From Chrysomallon squamiferum (Eukaryota; Mollusca; Gastropoda; Neomphalida; Peltospiridae), in assembly GCA_012295275.1 (NCBI GenBank), contig CM022677.1, positions 14,817,943 through 14,881,942 of the forward strand: a stretch of DNA of 64,000 nt, read 5' to 3'. The notes beneath the pieces are model-generated. The model made no database searches, was not told the DNA's origin, and saw nothing but the letters and a program-made list of their open reading frames with translations. Positions 62,701 to 64,000 of this stretch are shown one piece after another (the stretch's first letter is position 1; the number at the start of each line of letters is the position of its first letter). A program made the position numbers and the translations under genes.

Positions 62701-64000
62701 CATATACATTGACAACTATTTAAAGATAATGACAGAAACAGATATATTGACAAACTCTTAAAGATCAGGACAGAGACATATATTGTGAAACACCTAGAGA
62801 TAACTAGACAAACAGATATATTGACAAAGACTTAAAGATAACAACACAAACACATATACTGAAAAAGACTTTCAGATAATGACAGAAACAGATATATTGA
62901 CAAACTCTTAAAGATCAGGACAGAGACATATATATTGACAAAGACATAAAAAGATAACGACAGAAACAGACAAACTGACAAAGATTTAGAGGTAAGTAAC
63001 GCAAACAGATATATTGACAAACTCTTTAAGATAACGACAGAAACATATATATTGACAAACTCTTAAAGATAAGGACAGAGACAGATATATTGACAGTTAC
63101 ACATAAAAACAGAAACATATATACTGACAAACATTTACACATAAAAACAGAAACAGATATATTGACAAACAGTTACACATAAAAACAGAAACAGATATAT
63201 TGACAAACACCTAGAGATAACTACACAGACAGACATATTGACAAACACTTACAGATAAGGACAGAAACAGACATATTGACAAACACTTACAGATAACTAC
63301 ACAAACAGACATATTGACACAGACTTACAGATAACGACAGAAACAGATATATTGACAAAAAGTTACACATAGAAACAGAAACAGATATATAGACAAAAAG
63401 TTACACATAAAAACAGAAACAGATATATTGACAAAAAGTTACACATAGAAACAAAAACAGATATATAGACAAACACAGACAGACACAAAAAGACATACTA
63501 ACAAATACCGACAGATAAGGACAGAAATAGATATCTTCACTAACACTTACACATAACGACAGGAGCAGATATATTAACAAACATTGAAAGACAAATACAG
63601 AAATAGATTCCAAAACATTTACAAAGACAAAAACAGACATTGACAAACACCTAGAGATAACTACACAAACAGAAATATTGACAAAGACTTACAGATAATG
63701 ACAGAAACAGATATATTGAAAACCACTTAAAGATAAGGACAGAAACAGATATCATAAAAACCAGTTAAAAATAAGGACAGAAACAGATATATTAACAAAC
63801 ACTTAAAGATAACAACACAAACACATATATTCACAAAGACTTTCAGATAACGACAGAAAGAGATATATTGACAAAGACTTACAGATATCAACAGAAAGAT
63901 ATATATTGAAAACCACTTAAAAAAAAGGACAGAAACAGATACATTCACAAACACCTAGAGATAACTACACAAACAGATATATAGACAAAGACTTACAGAT
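59800..64000. repeat. Satellite array 3, ~38-bp monomer
   Basis: The typical monomer is ACAGAAACAGATATATTGAC followed by AAACACTTACAGATAACG (38 bp), a relative of the arrays 1/2 monomer. A longer motif with AGATTCCAAAACATTTACA recurs near 61469, 62332 and 63607, so larger segments were also duplicated. The array continues past the right edge. Confidence 0.95.

Overview
The window is AT-rich animal DNA, probably from an invertebrate. It has GT-AG introns, non-LTR retrotransposon remains, an integrated parvovirus-like element, and a very heavy load of microsatellites and minisatellites. The repeat style would suit a mollusc such as a cephalopod, but nothing seen here fixes the phylum. One 200-base assembly gap lies at 36301-36500.

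Positions 1-3470 hold the left-hand part of a parvovirus-like sequence whose readable genes all lie on the minus strand. Read from the right edge, there is a compact self-complementary terminal hairpin (3381-3465), a TATA promoter with a CRE-like site, a small hydrophobic ORF (121 codons), a capsid gene (VP) that overlaps it by ATGA, a second promoter of nearly the same design, and the N-terminal half of an NS1-like HUH nuclease that runs off the window. VP and NS each carry a reading-frame break. The order terminus-ORF-VP-NS on a single strand is unusual for parvoviruses and is the most interesting thing in the window.

Positions 3.8-19 kb are host sequence with short candidate exons on the minus strand. 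A decayed multi-exon locus lies at 3.9-7.6 kb. A better-supported gene lies at 11.7-15.8 kb, where two consecutive exons join in phase and a poly(A) signal follows. The 3' end and downstream flank of that gene (9.04-11.79 kb) are duplicated at 30.3-32.55 kb.

Positions 19.25-24.17 kb are a ~38-bp minisatellite that decays directly into a jockey-like LINE (24.17-26.12 kb) whose endonuclease and reverse transcriptase are broken. Positions 26-36.3 kb are mostly AT-rich spacer, with a transposon-like repeat at 27.24-27.99 kb, two candidate promoters/exons, and a decayed coding region beside the gap.

Positions 36.5-64 kb alternate between satellite arrays and a duplicated unit: array 1 (36.5-40.7), unit A (40.7-44.8), array 2 (44.8-54.5), unit B (54.6-59.3), array 3 (59.8-64.0). 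The arrays are ~38-40-bp monomers organised into 154-bp, 785-bp and 1034-bp higher-order repeats. Units A and B are paralogous copies. Each carries a small candidate spliced gene and a TATA/CRE promoter. Unit B alone has a 1.21-kb DNA transposon with terminal inverted repeats and a target duplication, and unit A keeps the matching empty site.
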